Shown piece after piece: positions 7,252 through 16,297 of a DNA stretch of 64,000 nt. Source of the stretch: Archangium sp. GTDB lineage: Bacteria; Myxococcota; Myxococcia; Myxococcales; Myxococcaceae. The translations under genes were made by a program, and so were the position numbers. Position 1 is the first letter of the stretch. Each line of letters opens with the position of its first letter. The notes beneath the pieces were generated by a model. The model was not told the origin of the DNA, ran no database searches, and was given only the letters and a program-made list of their open reading frames with translations. The stretch is taken from assembly GCA_030681645.1 (NCBI GenBank), contig JAUXRX010000004.1, positions 124,001 to 188,000 on the forward strand, written 5' to 3'.

Positions 7252-10200
7252 CTACGGGGTGATCACTCTGCAGAAGTGGCTCACCGGGCCGGCAGACTGG
7301 CTGCAGGTGTACCCGGGCCGTCCGGGGGGAATGGTCGTCACCCCGAGGAAACCAGGCAGCGGGGTGGCGCGGCCACCCGCGCCGACAGCGGGGACCTGGC
7401 GGAAGCACGGTGTGGTGGGGGTGGAGCCGGGCCCGGGCACGGGGCAGGGCGTACCGGAGAGTGAGACGAGGGTCGGCGCGCCGTTGGGCGCCGTGCCACG
7501 ACCTGCGACGTTCTCCGGGGCGGCTCCGTCGATGGGGACGAAGATCTCCGGGTGGTCGAAGGGCGCCTGCTCGTACTTCACCCGGCGATCGGTGAGGGCG
7601 ATGAGGAACTTCACGATGGAGTTCTTCGCGTCTTCGAGGGCCGCTTCCCGGCTCGCGAACGCCGGCTCGGGCGTGATCGGGTGATCCATGTCGGGGTACC
7701 GGTCATACAGGTACGCCGTGTCGGGCAACCCGTCCGCGAAGGTGCCGACGAGGGTGAAGGGCGGCTGAACGCTGAAGACGTGGTTCAGCGGTGCCAGGAG
7801 GTCTGCGCCCGTGGTCCGTCCGAAGCCGAAGGCGTGCTCGTCGACGGCGACCACCTGCGGGTCTCGATTCTGGGCGTTCGACACGGGGAAATCGCCGCCC
7901 CGCATGTAGAAGTCCACCACCTGGCGGAGGGTGAGGTAGCTCCCCGTGTGGAAGTACGGACCGGTCAGCTCCACGTTGCGAAGCGGCGGCGCCTTGAACG
8001 CTCCGTCCCTCAGCACGCGATTCGGGACAGGCCAGGTGCCCTGCGCAGGGAACGCGTGATTGCCCGCGACGCCCGACTGGTTCTGTGGGCAGGACCTGGC
8101 AGGGCTGGCGGGATCCGACGTCGGGGGGCCCCAGCCGAAGTTGGGAGGGCCCAGCCCGAACTGGGCCGGGTCGTAGAGGGCGCAGTGGAAGTCGGCCCCG
8201 AAGAGGATCTCCGGGAACTCGATGCCCGGCCCGCCATTGGGCGGCGTGATGGTGTTGGGCACCATGCCTGCCATCTCGTCGATCTGCGGGTGCAGCTCGC
8301 CCGCCGGCAGGCTGTGCACCCAGAAGCGCAGGTACATCGGCATCTGCGGCTCGAGCGGATCTCTCTCGTACCCGGGGTTGATGGACTGGAGCGTGTGCGT
8401 GGTGTTCGGGTACACGGCGCCGCCTCCGGTCTCTTCGAAGCTCGCTCCGAGGTCGAACGGGTCGAACCCGGGCATCACGCAGGAATCGAGTGGACCATCG
8501 CAGGGCTCGAAGTCCTGGCCGGCGATGTTCTTGAGGACCAGGGCTGACAGCGAGAGCGGCCAGCCGAAGACGTCGTCGCCGCCGCGGCCGAGGTCTTCGA
8601 AGACCGGGCGCAGGCCCACGTTGTAGATGCCCTGGTCTCCGAAGGCGAAGTGGCCGGGTTGCGAGACGACGCGGTCGTCCCAGGGTGTCGCCGGGTCATC
8701 CAGGGTGGCGAAGTTGCGGGGCTCGACCTCCACGGCGTCCTGGGCCATGCCCTCTCCGACCTCCTCCGCGAGGATGAACCCGGGCACGCTCCTGGACGAA
8801 CCAGACGGCTCGGGCGACGGAAGAACACTCAGGCCGGCGAAGGGTCCGCTCGTCTCGGGGGGGAACGTGGGCGGCGTGGTCGGATCGACGACCGCCGGAG
8901 GCGTCGGGTACTCGAACTCGGCGTCGTTCTTCAGCAGGCCGTGCGAGATGTTGATGCTGTGGTCGGTCTGCTCGGGGCCGAGGTGACAGAGCATGCACTT
9001 GGCGCTCCGATTGAATGGGTTGGACCCCACGCGGATCTCCTGGCCCAGGCTGTTGGTGACGAGCGGGTTCCTGTTCCTGCCGGAGACGGGGTCGACCGCG
9101 TCCTCGGGCCTGAGCCCCGCCGTCAGGTTCGCGCCGGAGAACAGGTCGAACCCGAACAGCTCGTCCGGCCCCACCCCGGGGACGAGCGTGACGGCGCCCG
9201 CGGAGGTGCCATTGAGCCGCCCGTCGTCCAGCAGGTCGGTGATGAGCGTGGGGAAGAGGACTGCTTGATCACCAGGCTCGCCGACCGCGTACCCCGCGTT
9301 CGGGTTGGTGTCGAAGAGCACGTCGACCGGCGTGTCATCGGGGATGGTGAGCTCTTCGTACGTCTGAACCGCCAGCGCGAAGAAGAGGCTGAAGTTCGCT
9401 TCCATCTGGGTGAACTGGTTCCTGTTGATGGGGTTCGCCTTGCCGTTCGCGACGGTCAGACAGTACGAGTCGAAGGGGTCGGCACACGGAGCGCCGTTGA
9501 GGTGGCGGTTGTTCCGGTTCCAGTACTCCCGCGCGAAGGCGAGCCGGACCAGGTCGGAATACGAGATGCACAGGCCCGGCTTCCCCACCACGGTCGGCCG
9601 GCCCAGCTCTTCGCAGATGGAGCCACCCTGGTTGGAGAAGGGACCGAGCACGCTGTCGTCGGTCGCCACGAGCTGGTTGGCGAGCGGCACGACCGCGTTC
9701 TGACGGCTCGTGCCCGCCTGCTGCGGCGCGCCGGTGCCCTGTTGCTGGATGGCGCCGTCGTCACCCTGGAGCAGCTTCTTGCCGATCTTCGCCCAGTTGC
9801 GGCCCAGGAAAGACATCTCGAAGTCGCTGAGCGGAGGCCCGAGCGCCTGCGACGCCAGGCTCGAGAACTTGACCCGAACCGGCTGCGCGGCCAGCTCGGG
9901 ATCGAAGTCGTCAGAATCAGGCTCGAGCAGCTCGGGGCGGAGGTGGCCCATGGTCGCGCCGCCGAAGGCGCCCGGGCCTCTGGTGGCCAAACCGGGGTTG
10001 ATGAAGATGTGAGCGGTCGGGTCCGCCGCGCCGAACACGCTGCCGCCGTTGAAGACGAAGCGTGCACGCCCATCCCAGAAATTGTCGAAGTTGAAGGCGG
10101 CGCCGTGGAACGTGGGCGTGTTGCGAGGCTCGATCCGCCGCACGCCAGTCATGAGCTCCACCGGGTCGGAGTCTGGCTGACTGCCGAGGTCCGGCCGCAG

Positions 10201-11451
10201 CGCCCTCACCCCGTGCACCGGCCTGCGGATGAAGCTCTCGAAGCCGATCTGCGGGATGTTGACGAAGTTCTTGAACCGGCTGACGCCCATGGAGGACATG
10301 ACGTCGTCCGCGTCGCTCACCACGATGGACGGATCCGTCCCATCACCCACTGCATCGGGGTTGATGCGCTTGTGAAAAGGGAAGTCAGTGGCGACGACTT
10401 CGACGTTCGTGGTCGCTGAGCCCGCGACCGAGCTCACCTCGAGATCGCCGTCAGGCAGGGGCAGCTGGGTGGTGTTGGGGTTGAGCTGATTCCGGGTCCT
10501 GGTGTCGACGCCGGCGGCGAAGTGGCAGGTGCCGCACGACTGGACCCCGTCACTGCCGACCTGCATGTCCCAGAAGAGCGCCTTGCCGAGCACCTCCGCC
10601 GCCGGCCTGCCGATGAACTGCCGCAGCGCCCCCACGCTGTTGGGAACGCCCACCAGGTCGTCGTCGTCCCGCAGGAAGTCCGCCTCGTTGACGGGCGCTT
10701 CGAACTCCGCGACGGGCTCGCCTGCTTCGTCGACGAGCTGCCCGTCGACGTACGCCGAGACGGCGACGACGGTGCCATCGGGGGGAACCTGCCCATTCGC
10801 GGTCGGGTTGAAGACGACCAGGCTGCCTTCCGGCTTCCCGGTGCAGAACGCGGCGGGCACGTCGGCCGCCTGGTAGGCGCCGTCGTCGGGGCACGCCACC
10901 AGGTGGCCAATGACGGTCCTCAGCGCGATCGGCGTATTGAAGGCGTCGCAGCTGAGCGACCCGGGATCGAGGCAGGACTCGTCGGTGCTGAAGAGCGGGC
11001 CTGGCTGATCCCAGCTGACCTCGCCATCGGAGGTGCGCAGTCGCAACGGCTGGCCGGTGAGGAAGTTGTAGGCCGGCGAGTAGATGTTGATCGGTGGCAG
11101 CGGCGTCGCGGTGAAGCTGGGGCGCCGCTCGATGGTGGCCCTGCAGAAGTAGCTCTCGTTTTCGAAGGGGGTGCCAGGGTCGTCGGCCGGGCAGTCCACC
11201 GCCCCGGGTTCTTCGAGGAGCTCGAGCAGCTCCTTCCACAGCAGGGCCTGCTTGAGCGAGCCCGCCGGGCTCAGCTCGATCTCGACCTCGACGGGGAGCT
11301 CCATGGGTGTCTCAGGCGTCTGGGAGACGTCGCCCATGGCCGCCTCGCGCCTGGTGCCGACGCCTGGCCCGGTGGCTCCATCGTTTCCCCCGCAAGCCAT
11401 GCCCCCCAGGACCCCAGCCAGCAAAGCCACGACTCCGTGTTTCGCGCTCAT
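7252..11451 (-). CDS. Very large di-haem cytochrome c peroxidase/MauG-type lipoprotein, 1399 aa
   Basis: The N-terminus MSAKHGVVALLAGVLGGMAC looks like a lipoprotein signal with the lipidated Cys at 20, followed by a Gly/Asp tether. Two CxxCH haem c motifs are visible: CGTCH at residues 306-310 and CMLCH at 819-823. The C-terminal part has signatures of the CcP/MauG superfamily, such as APPLRNVELTGPYFHTGSYL and VVDFYMRGGDFP. Normal CcpA/MauG proteins are 300-400 residues, so this is three to four times longer; the two haems are over 500 residues apart, with large unassigned regions between. It probably acts on peroxide or oxidises a partner at the cell surface or in the periplasm. It is divergent from a CusRS-like two-component system, with a cus/cop-box-like site in the shared spacer, which suggests metal-responsive control. 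Confidence 0.85.
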   Translation of the reverse strand: MSAKHGVVALLAGVLGGMACGGNDGATGPGVGTRREAAMGDVSQTPETPMELPVEVEIELSPAGSLKQALLWKELLELLEEPGAVDCPADDPGTPFENESYFCRATIERRPSFTATPLPPINIYSPAYNFLTGQPLRLRTSDGEVSWDQPGPLFSTDESCLDPGSLSCDAFNTPIALRTVIGHLVACPDDGAYQAADVPAAFCTGKPEGSLVVFNPTANGQVPPDGTVVAVSAYVDGQLVDEAGEPVAEFEAPVNEADFLRDDDDLVGVPNSVGALRQFIGRPAAEVLGKALFWDMQVGSDGVQSCGTCHFAAGVDTRTRNQLNPNTTQLPLPDGDLEVSSVAGSATTNVEVVATDFPFHKRINPDAVGDGTDPSIVVSDADDVMSSMGVSRFKNFVNIPQIGFESFIRRPVHGVRALRPDLGSQPDSDPVELMTGVRRIEPRNTPTFHGAAFNFDNFWDGRARFVFNGGSVFGAADPTAHIFINPGLATRGPGAFGGATMGHLRPELLEPDSDDFDPELAAQPVRVKFSSLASQALGPPLSDFEMSFLGRNWAKIGKKLLQGDDGAIQQQGTGAPQQAGTSRQNAVVPLANQLVATDDSVLGPFSNQGGSICEELGRPTVVGKPGLCISYSDLVRLAFAREYWNRNNRHLNGAPCADPFDSYCLTVANGKANPINRNQFTQMEANFSLFFALAVQTYEELTIPDDTPVDVLFDTNPNAGYAVGEPGDQAVLFPTLITDLLDDGRLNGTSAGAVTLVPGVGPDELFGFDLFSGANLTAGLRPEDAVDPVSGRNRNPLVTNSLGQEIRVGSNPFNRSAKCMLCHLGPEQTDHSINISHGLLKNDAEFEYPTPPAVVDPTTPPTFPPETSGPFAGLSVLPSPEPSGSSRSVPGFILAEEVGEGMAQDAVEVEPRNFATLDDPATPWDDRVVSQPGHFAFGDQGIYNVGLRPVFEDLGRGGDDVFGWPLSLSALVLKNIAGQDFEPCDGPLDSCVMPGFDPFDLGASFEETGGGAVYPNTTHTLQSINPGYERDPLEPQMPMYLRFWVHSLPAGELHPQIDEMAGMVPNTITPPNGGPGIEFPEILFGADFHCALYDPAQFGLGPPNFGWGPPTSDPASPARSCPQNQSGVAGNHAFPAQGTWPVPNRVLRDGAFKAPPLRNVELTGPYFHTGSYLTLRQVVDFYMRGGDFPVSNAQNRDPQVVAVDEHAFGFGRTTGADLLAPLNHVFSVQPPFTLVGTFADGLPDTAYLYDRYPDMDHPITPEPAFASREAALEDAKNSIVKFLIALTDRRVKYEQAPFDHPEIFVPIDGAAPENVAGRGTAPNGAPTLVSLSGTPCPVPGPGSTPTTPCFRQVPAVGAGGRATPLPGFLGVTTIPPGRPGYTCSQSAGPVSHFCRVITP

Positions 11452-11523
11452 GATTCCCCTCCGCTGTTCCTTCCAGTTCGCCGCAATGCTGCACGGGCGG
11501 TGGGCACCGGCTCATGATGTCTG

Positions 11524-11541
11524 GATTACAGTTTTGTCATT
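11524..11541. promoter_or_regulatory. Candidate CusR/CopR box
   Basis: GATTACAG-TT-TTGTCATT is an imperfect palindrome. Its right half matches the half-site TTGTCATT of the E. coli cus box, and ATTACA in the left half matches the pseudomonad/Cupriavidus cop-box half. It sits 73 bases before the peroxidase start and 107 before the regulator start. It is in one of the few AT-rich patches of the 11452-11647 spacer, which is where a CusR-type regulator would bind. Confidence 0.6.
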
Positions 11542-11647
11542 TCCACCCAGCGCGGTTCGCCTCCCCGGAACCGCGGCCCCGCCCACAGGATCCTGGGGAT
11601 GGCGGGGGGTACGCGCGCCGTTAGGTACGCTTTGGGGGGGCGAATTC

Positions 11648-12319
11648 ATGAAGGTCTTCGTCGTGGAGGATGAACTCAAGACGGCCTCATTCTTGAGGGC
11701 CGGACTGGGCGAGAGCGGCTTCACCGTCGACGTGGCGGCCGATGGGGTGGAGGCCTGCCGCCGCGCGGCCAGTGGCTCCTGGGACTGCATCATCCTCGAC
11801 GTCATGCTGCCGCGTCGCGACGGCTGGGCCGTGCTCAGCGAGATCCGCGCGAACGGCGTACAGACCCCCGTGTTGATGCTGACCGCGTGCGACGGCGTGG
11901 ATGAGCGGGTCAAGGGGCTCGAGCTGGGCGCAGACGACTACCTGGTCAAGCCGTTCTCGTTCTCAGAGCTGCTGGCCCGGGTGCGCACCCTGCTGCGCCG
12001 CGGGCGCCCGCTGCCGACCTCGCTGCGCATCGCTGATCTCCAGATCGACTTCGGCAGCCAGCGCGTCTCCCGGCGCGGGGCGCGGCTCGACCTCACCGCC
12101 AGGGAATTCTCGCTGCTCTCGCTGCTGGCGCGACACACCGGAGAGGTGCTCTCACGCGCTCTCATCGCCGACCAGGTATGGGGCATGAACTTCGAGAGCG
12201 GCACCAACGTGGTCGACGTGGCGATTCACCGGCTGCGCGCGAAGGTCGACGACTGGGAACCGCCACTCATCCACTGCTGGCGGGGGCGGGGCTATGTGCT
12301 CGAGCAGCGTTCGCCCTGA
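11648..12319 (+). CDS. cusR: CusR/CopR-type (OmpR family) response regulator, 223 aa
   Basis: The ATG at 11648 follows a G-run ribosome-binding site. The receiver domain (1-120) has the acidic pocket E7/D8, phosphoacceptor D51 in IILDVMLP, and the conserved lysine in YLVKPFSFSELLARVRTLLRR. The winged helix spans ~128-220. The segments VWGMNFESGTNVVDVAIHRL and WRGRGYVLE are hallmarks of the heavy-metal regulator subgroup (CusR, CopR, PcoR). It should bind direct or inverted half-sites such as the one at 11524-11541 and activate metal-defence genes. The kinase gene overlaps its last 26 bases. The inducing metal cannot be read from the sequence; copper or silver is the usual one for this subgroup. 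Confidence 0.9.
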   Translation: MKVFVVEDELKTASFLRAGLGESGFTVDVAADGVEACRRAASGSWDCIILDVMLPRRDGWAVLSEIRANGVQTPVLMLTACDGVDERVKGLELGADDYLVKPFSFSELLARVRTLLRRGRPLPTSLRIADLQIDFGSQRVSRRGARLDLTAREFSLLSLLARHTGEVLSRALIADQVWGMNFESGTNVVDVAIHRLRAKVDDWEPPLIHCWRGRGYVLEQRSP

Positions 12320-13712
12320 GGCCCCCGCGCGGAAAGGACCCTCGTCGATCTCCTTTCGCGTGGGGCTGCTGTGCGCCGTGGCCACCGCGACGCTCTTCTC
12401 GGCCGCGCTGGGCCTGCTCACCCTGCACTTCGAAGAGACCCTCGAGGACGCGAGCCAGAACTTCCTGACCGTGAAGCTCGACGAGCTGGCGGCGACCATC
12501 GACGCCCACGGAGACGACCCCCGCTTCCTCGTGCACGAGGTGCACCTCGAAGCGGACGTCTACCGGAACAACCCCAGCCACGTCTTCTACTCGCGCGTGC
12601 TCGACGACCGGGACACGGTCTTGATCGAAGCCCCCGGGATGGCCGCCATCGCCGCACGCGAGCTGTTCCCCCGGCCCGCAGGCACGCGCCGGCACGCCAC
12701 GCCCGACGGCCGCAGCTGGCTGCTGGCGACGCGCCTGGCACCGGCGGGCGCAGCGGGGCCGCGGGTGCTGCAAGGGGCCATCGACGTCACCGACGGAGTT
12801 CGTCTCGCGAACACGCACCGCCGTGACGCGCTGCTCGCCCTGGCCTCGTTGACGCTGCTGGCCGGGGCGCTCGGGGTGCTGGTCGCCCGGCACGCGCTCA
12901 GGCCCCTGCGTGAAGTGGTGGAGGCGATGGAGCGGCTCGAGCTGGGGAAGACGCAGCCGCGCCTCGGCAGCTGGCCGTGGCCGCGCGAGCTGCAGGCGAT
13001 GGCCCGGGCGTTCGACACGATGCGCGATCGCATCGACGGCTCGTTCGCGCGGCTCTCCGAGCTGTCCACCGACCTCGCACACGAGCTCCGCACGCCGCTG
13101 ACGAACCTGGTCGGCGAGGCAGAGGTCGTGCTCTCTCGCGACCGCTCCTCGCAGGAATACCGCCGGGTGCTCGAGTCGAGCCTGGAGGAGCTCGGCCGGC
13201 TCCGGCGGATGATCAACGAGATGCTCTTCCTGGCCCGGGCGGAGCAACCCCAGTCGCACCTCGCCCGCGCCTCGCTCGACGCCAGGCACGAGATCGACCT
13301 GGTGGCGCAGTTCTTCCACCCGCTGGTGGAAGAGCACGAGGTCTCGCTCACCACCTCGGGTGCCGCGAAGCTCGACGCCGACCCCCTGCTGCTCAGGCGC
13401 GCCGTGACCAACCTGCTCGCCAACGCGCTCGCGCACACGCCCCCGGGCGGTCACATCACGGTGTCCGTGGAGACGCGCGGCGACGAGGTGGTGCTCAGAA
13501 TCGACGACACGGGCGAGGGCATCCCCCCCGAGCGGCTCGAAGCGCTCTTCACCGCGAGGAACCGTGGGCGCGGCCTGGCCATCGTCAAGTCCATCATCAG
13601 CCTGCACCAGGGCTCGCTCAGCGTGGAGAGCGTGCCCGGCCAGGGCACGCACATCTCGCTCAAGCTCCCCGTGCACGCCCCGCGGGCGACGGTCCGGAGG
13701 ACGACGAGCTGA
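12294..13712 (+). CDS. cusS: CusS-type membrane sensor histidine kinase, 472 aa
   Basis: The ATG at 12294 overlaps the regulator gene, implying coupled translation. TM1 (~21-43) and TM2 (~179-200) bracket a ~135-residue periplasmic sensor. A HAMP linker follows (ARHALRPLREVVEAMERLEL), then HisKA with H263 in LAHELRTPL, then the ATPase domain with NLLANALAHTPPGG, DDTGEGIPPERL and RGRGLAIVKSII. Architecture and length fit the heavy-metal sensor kinase family (CusS/PcoS/IrlB). The periplasmic domain contains several His residues but no obvious Cys or Met cluster, so the ligand is open. It pairs with the regulator at 11648. Confidence 0.88.
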   Translation: MCSSSVRPEAPARKGPSSISFRVGLLCAVATATLFSAALGLLTLHFEETLEDASQNFLTVKLDELAATIDAHGDDPRFLVHEVHLEADVYRNNPSHVFYSRVLDDRDTVLIEAPGMAAIAARELFPRPAGTRRHATPDGRSWLLATRLAPAGAAGPRVLQGAIDVTDGVRLANTHRRDALLALASLTLLAGALGVLVARHALRPLREVVEAMERLELGKTQPRLGSWPWPRELQAMARAFDTMRDRIDGSFARLSELSTDLAHELRTPLTNLVGEAEVVLSRDRSSQEYRRVLESSLEELGRLRRMINEMLFLARAEQPQSHLARASLDARHEIDLVAQFFHPLVEEHEVSLTTSGAAKLDADPLLLRRAVTNLLANALAHTPPGGHITVSVETRGDEVVLRIDDTGEGIPPERLEALFTARNRGRGLAIVKSIISLHQGSLSVESVPGQGTHISLKLPVHAPRATVRRTTS

Positions 13713-13933
13713 GACGCTCGTGGTGGCAGCCGACCTGGAACGATTACGTCCTGGTCACGCGACGCAGAGGCTCTTCCCGGAGCGGTCGCGAATTCCTTTC
13801 GCGCCGTTCGGTGCGTGGGGCCCGCGCAAGACGCGCGTTTCTCCCTGCGAGTGGGTACGCGGCGCGGCTTTCGGCGGCCCAAGTAGGCGCGCGCCCGAAG
13901 CCACCACACACGCCAATTCTGCGCGCGCCGCTC

Positions 13934-13949
13934 TGGCACCGGACTGGCA
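13934..13949 (+). promoter_or_regulatory. Candidate sigma-54 (-24/-12) promoter
   Basis: TGGCAC-N5-TGGCA has the GG and GC dinucleotides at the spacing required by the sigma-54 consensus TGGCACG-N4-TTGCW; one base differs in the -12 box and one just after the -24 box. It is 60 bases before the transglycosylase start, in a 297-base gap (13713-14009) that otherwise shows no gene. Myxobacteria use sigma-54 heavily, but a single match in GC-rich DNA can be chance. Confidence 0.4.
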
Positions 13950-14009
13950 GAAGGGCCGGGCAGCCGCACCGCCGTCGTCACCCGACCCGCCGCTCGACAG
14001 GAGTGCGCC

Positions 14010-14777
14010 ATGCAACCAGGACACACGCTCAATCTGGTCGGACCCTTCGAGCTGCACTCGTTTCCCCGCGAAGCGAAGACCGGAGGTCCAGGGCGGCTGC
14101 TCGTCATCAGCCTCGCGCTCAACGGCGGGCTCGCGCTCGGCGCAGGCGCGGCCGCGCTGTCGTTGCACGCGCAGCTCGAGGACCTCTCGCATCACACCCA
14201 GCAGTACGCGAAGGCGACCGACCGCTATGCGCAGGGGTTGACCACGCTGGGCAACGAGTCGCGCGCCCTCGCCGACGGGCTCGTCGACGTGCGCACCGCG
14301 GTGGCGAGCCACTCGAGAGAAGAGGCGCTCTTCCTCAAGTTGTTGATCCTCCGGCCGACCCTCAACCACGCGCTGGCGCGGCGCATCGCGGCGTCGGTGC
14401 AGCGCGAGTGCCTGCTCGCCGGGCAGGACCCCAACCTGGTGCTGGCCATCATGTCGGTCGAGTCGGACTTCAACCCGCGCGCCGTCTCGCCGGTAGGCGC
14501 GCTGGGCCTGATGCAGGTGATGCCCTTCTGGAAGAAGGTGCTCGAGGTGGATGACCTGAGCCACCCCGAGACGTCCATTCACGCGGGCGTGCAGATCCTC
14601 CTGCACTACCAGCAGCTCTACGACGACGTCGGCCTCACCCTCGCCGCGTACAACCGCGGCCCGACCGCGGTGAACGAAGCGCTGGCGAACGGGGAGAACC
14701 CCGCCAACGGCTACTCGGCCAAGGTGCTCGCGCTGTGGCAGCGCCTCACCGACATCGACGTGTCGACGCAGCGTTGA
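14010..14777 (+). CDS. Membrane-anchored lytic transglycosylase (SLT domain), 255 aa
   Basis: An AGGAG site precedes the ATG. The N-terminus is cytoplasmic, one membrane helix spans ~29-50 (LLVISLALNGGLALGAGAAAL), and a helical stalk follows. Residues ~130-245 form an SLT (GH23) domain: catalytic E151 in MSVESDFNP, then SPVGALGLMQVMP, and LAAYNRGPTAV near the C-terminus. It cleaves the MurNAc-GlcNAc bond of peptidoglycan in the periplasm, leaving 1,6-anhydroMurNAc. It may be under the sigma-54-like promoter at 13934. It ends directly against the convergent lipoprotein gene, with no base between the two stop codons. Confidence 0.9.
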   Translation: MQPGHTLNLVGPFELHSFPREAKTGGPGRLLVISLALNGGLALGAGAAALSLHAQLEDLSHHTQQYAKATDRYAQGLTTLGNESRALADGLVDVRTAVASHSREEALFLKLLILRPTLNHALARRIAASVQRECLLAGQDPNLVLAIMSVESDFNPRAVSPVGALGLMQVMPFWKKVLEVDDLSHPETSIHAGVQILLHYQQLYDDVGLTLAAYNRGPTAVNEALANGENPANGYSAKVLALWQRLTDIDVSTQR

Positions 14778-15491
14778 TCAGCGCGTGTTGCCGCGGATCG
14801 AGTCGACGAGGTTGCGCATCCACTTCTCGTACTCGTCGTTGCGGCCGGCCGCGTCGAAGCTCAGCTCCTGGCTGTCGAGGTAGGCGATGCTGGCCTGGGC
14901 GGTGTCGTACGAGATGCGCACGCGCACCATGCCCCTGCGGTGGTTGAGGCGGGCGACCAGCGAGTCACCCTGCTCGCTCTCCATCACCCAGCTGTGCTGC
15001 GAGAGCGCGCGCTGCAGCGCCACCTTCACGGCCTCGGGCTTCTGCTTCGCCTCGAACACCGCCATGGTGGGCGCGGGGGTCACGGCGGGGGGCGGGGGGG
15101 CCGCGGCGACGGCGGGCTTGAGCGCCTCGCGAATGCTCGCCTCGAGGTTGCCGACCCACTTCTCGTAGTTGCGGCCGGCGCCCTCGGCGAGCAGGCCCTT
15201 GATGGTGACGCGATCGCCTGCGTAGACCAGGTCGACGCGCACAGTGGCGCCCTTGTGCGAGAGGCGCGCGACGATGTCGCCCGCGTTCTCGGCCTCGGCG
15301 ACCCAGCCGCGCGTCTGCATCGCGGCGATGATGGCCGCGCGCACCGCCGCGGGCTCGTGCTGCTCGGGCAACAGCAACACGCGGGGCTCGGCGTTCGACA
15401 GGTCGACGTCGGGGACGGCCTTCTTGCCGCAACCCGCACCGACCAACACCACCGCGACCACCGCACCGACTCTGGCAAGACGTCCGAACAT
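14778..15491 (-). CDS. Lipoprotein with two tandem homologous domains, 237 aa
   Basis: The lipobox is VGAGC (MFGRLARVGAVVAVVLVGAGC), with lipidation expected at Cys 21. Two copies of a ~90-residue unit follow, at ~38-125 and ~145-235, joined by an Ala/Pro linker. Each unit has the order VRxAIxxAMxxxxWVxExExxD, then LVARLxHxxxxVRVxIxY, then a closing YEKWxxNLxxSIR. This indicates an internal duplication. I do not recognise the family. The fold is probably alpha-beta and periplasmic. It is convergent with the transglycosylase gene and has its own promoter side at 15492-15643, shared with the divergent gene at 15644. Confidence 0.8.
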   Translation of the reverse strand: MFGRLARVGAVVAVVLVGAGCGKKAVPDVDLSNAEPRVLLLPEQHEPAAVRAAIIAAMQTRGWVAEAENAGDIVARLSHKGATVRVDLVYAGDRVTIKGLLAEGAGRNYEKWVGNLEASIREALKPAVAAAPPPPAVTPAPTMAVFEAKQKPEAVKVALQRALSQHSWVMESEQGDSLVARLNHRRGMVRVRISYDTAQASIAYLDSQELSFDAAGRNDEYEKWMRNLVDSIRGNTR

Positions 15492-15643
15492 GTGAACTCC
15501 GGGAAGAGGTTTGAGAGCGCGCCTCTAGCGCGTGCGCAGCCCTTCCACCACGGCGGAGTGCGCAGGTGTGCATCAGGCTTCACGGGCGGCCGGCGCAACC
15601 GCGGGCAACCGCAGGTGGCACGCACCCTGAAGAGAGGGGCTGC

Positions 15644-16297
15644 ATGCTCACATTGCTCCTGGCCCTCGCCGTGTCGCAGGCCACCGTCACCGATGAAGCT
15701 TTGCCTCCACCGCCGCCCGTGGAGGAGCCGGCGCGGGTGGAGGTCTCGACGCCCCCGATGTTGAGCGCGCCCGGCCCGGCACCGCAGCCGGGTGTACCCT
15801 ACAAGCCGTCGCGCTCGGCGACCCTGCTCGAACCACAGCCGCAGGTCTCGGCTGGCGCGCTGGTGGGGCGGGTGGGCATGGCGCTGGCGATCGGCTTCGC
15901 GGGGCGGCTCACCGCCGAGTTCGTGGCGTTGGGCTTCGTGTACCTGGGGCTGAGTGCGGGTGGCTCGTTCGGCCTCGTGGCGATCATCGTGGGAGGACTC
16001 TTGTCGATCGGCATCACCTTCGTGGCCGTCGCGCTGGGCTCGGCGTTGTTCGGCAACGACTTCGGGCGCGACTTCCAGGAAGCGATGCCGGTCGCGGCGA
16101 TCGCCGTGGGCTCGGCGGTGTTGATCGGCTTCGTGCTCACGCTCCTGTTCATTCCCCCGCTGCTCGCCGTGGGCGTCCCGTTGATCATCGCGGCCGTCGC
16201 CACGCCGCTCATCGTGCAGGTGCGCAAGCCGTCGCCGTCAGAGGTGACGATGAAGGACGCCGTGCCCATGCGCGGGGTGACGGCGTTGGCGTTCTGA
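15644..16297 (+). CDS. Membrane protein with Pro-rich N-terminal region, 217 aa, unknown function
   Basis: The ATG at 15644 follows GAGAGGGG; upstream in-frame sequence back to 15566 lacks such a site. A short hydrophobic N-terminus (MLTLLLALAVSQA) looks like a signal peptide. A Pro/Val/Glu-rich segment (~20-65) comes next, then four hydrophobic stretches between ~70 and 185 (including LVAIIVGGLLSIGITFVAVA and VLIGFVLTLLFIPPLL). The C-terminal ~25 residues are polar. It is probably an inner-membrane protein with a periplasmic Pro-rich arm. No family is recognised. It is divergent from the duplicated-domain lipoprotein. Confidence 0.7.
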   Translation: MLTLLLALAVSQATVTDEALPPPPPVEEPARVEVSTPPMLSAPGPAPQPGVPYKPSRSATLLEPQPQVSAGALVGRVGMALAIGFAGRLTAEFVALGFVYLGLSAGGSFGLVAIIVGGLLSIGITFVAVALGSALFGNDFGRDFQEAMPVAAIAVGSAVLIGFVLTLLFIPPLLAVGVPLIIAAVATPLIVQVRKPSPSEVTMKDAVPMRGVTALAF

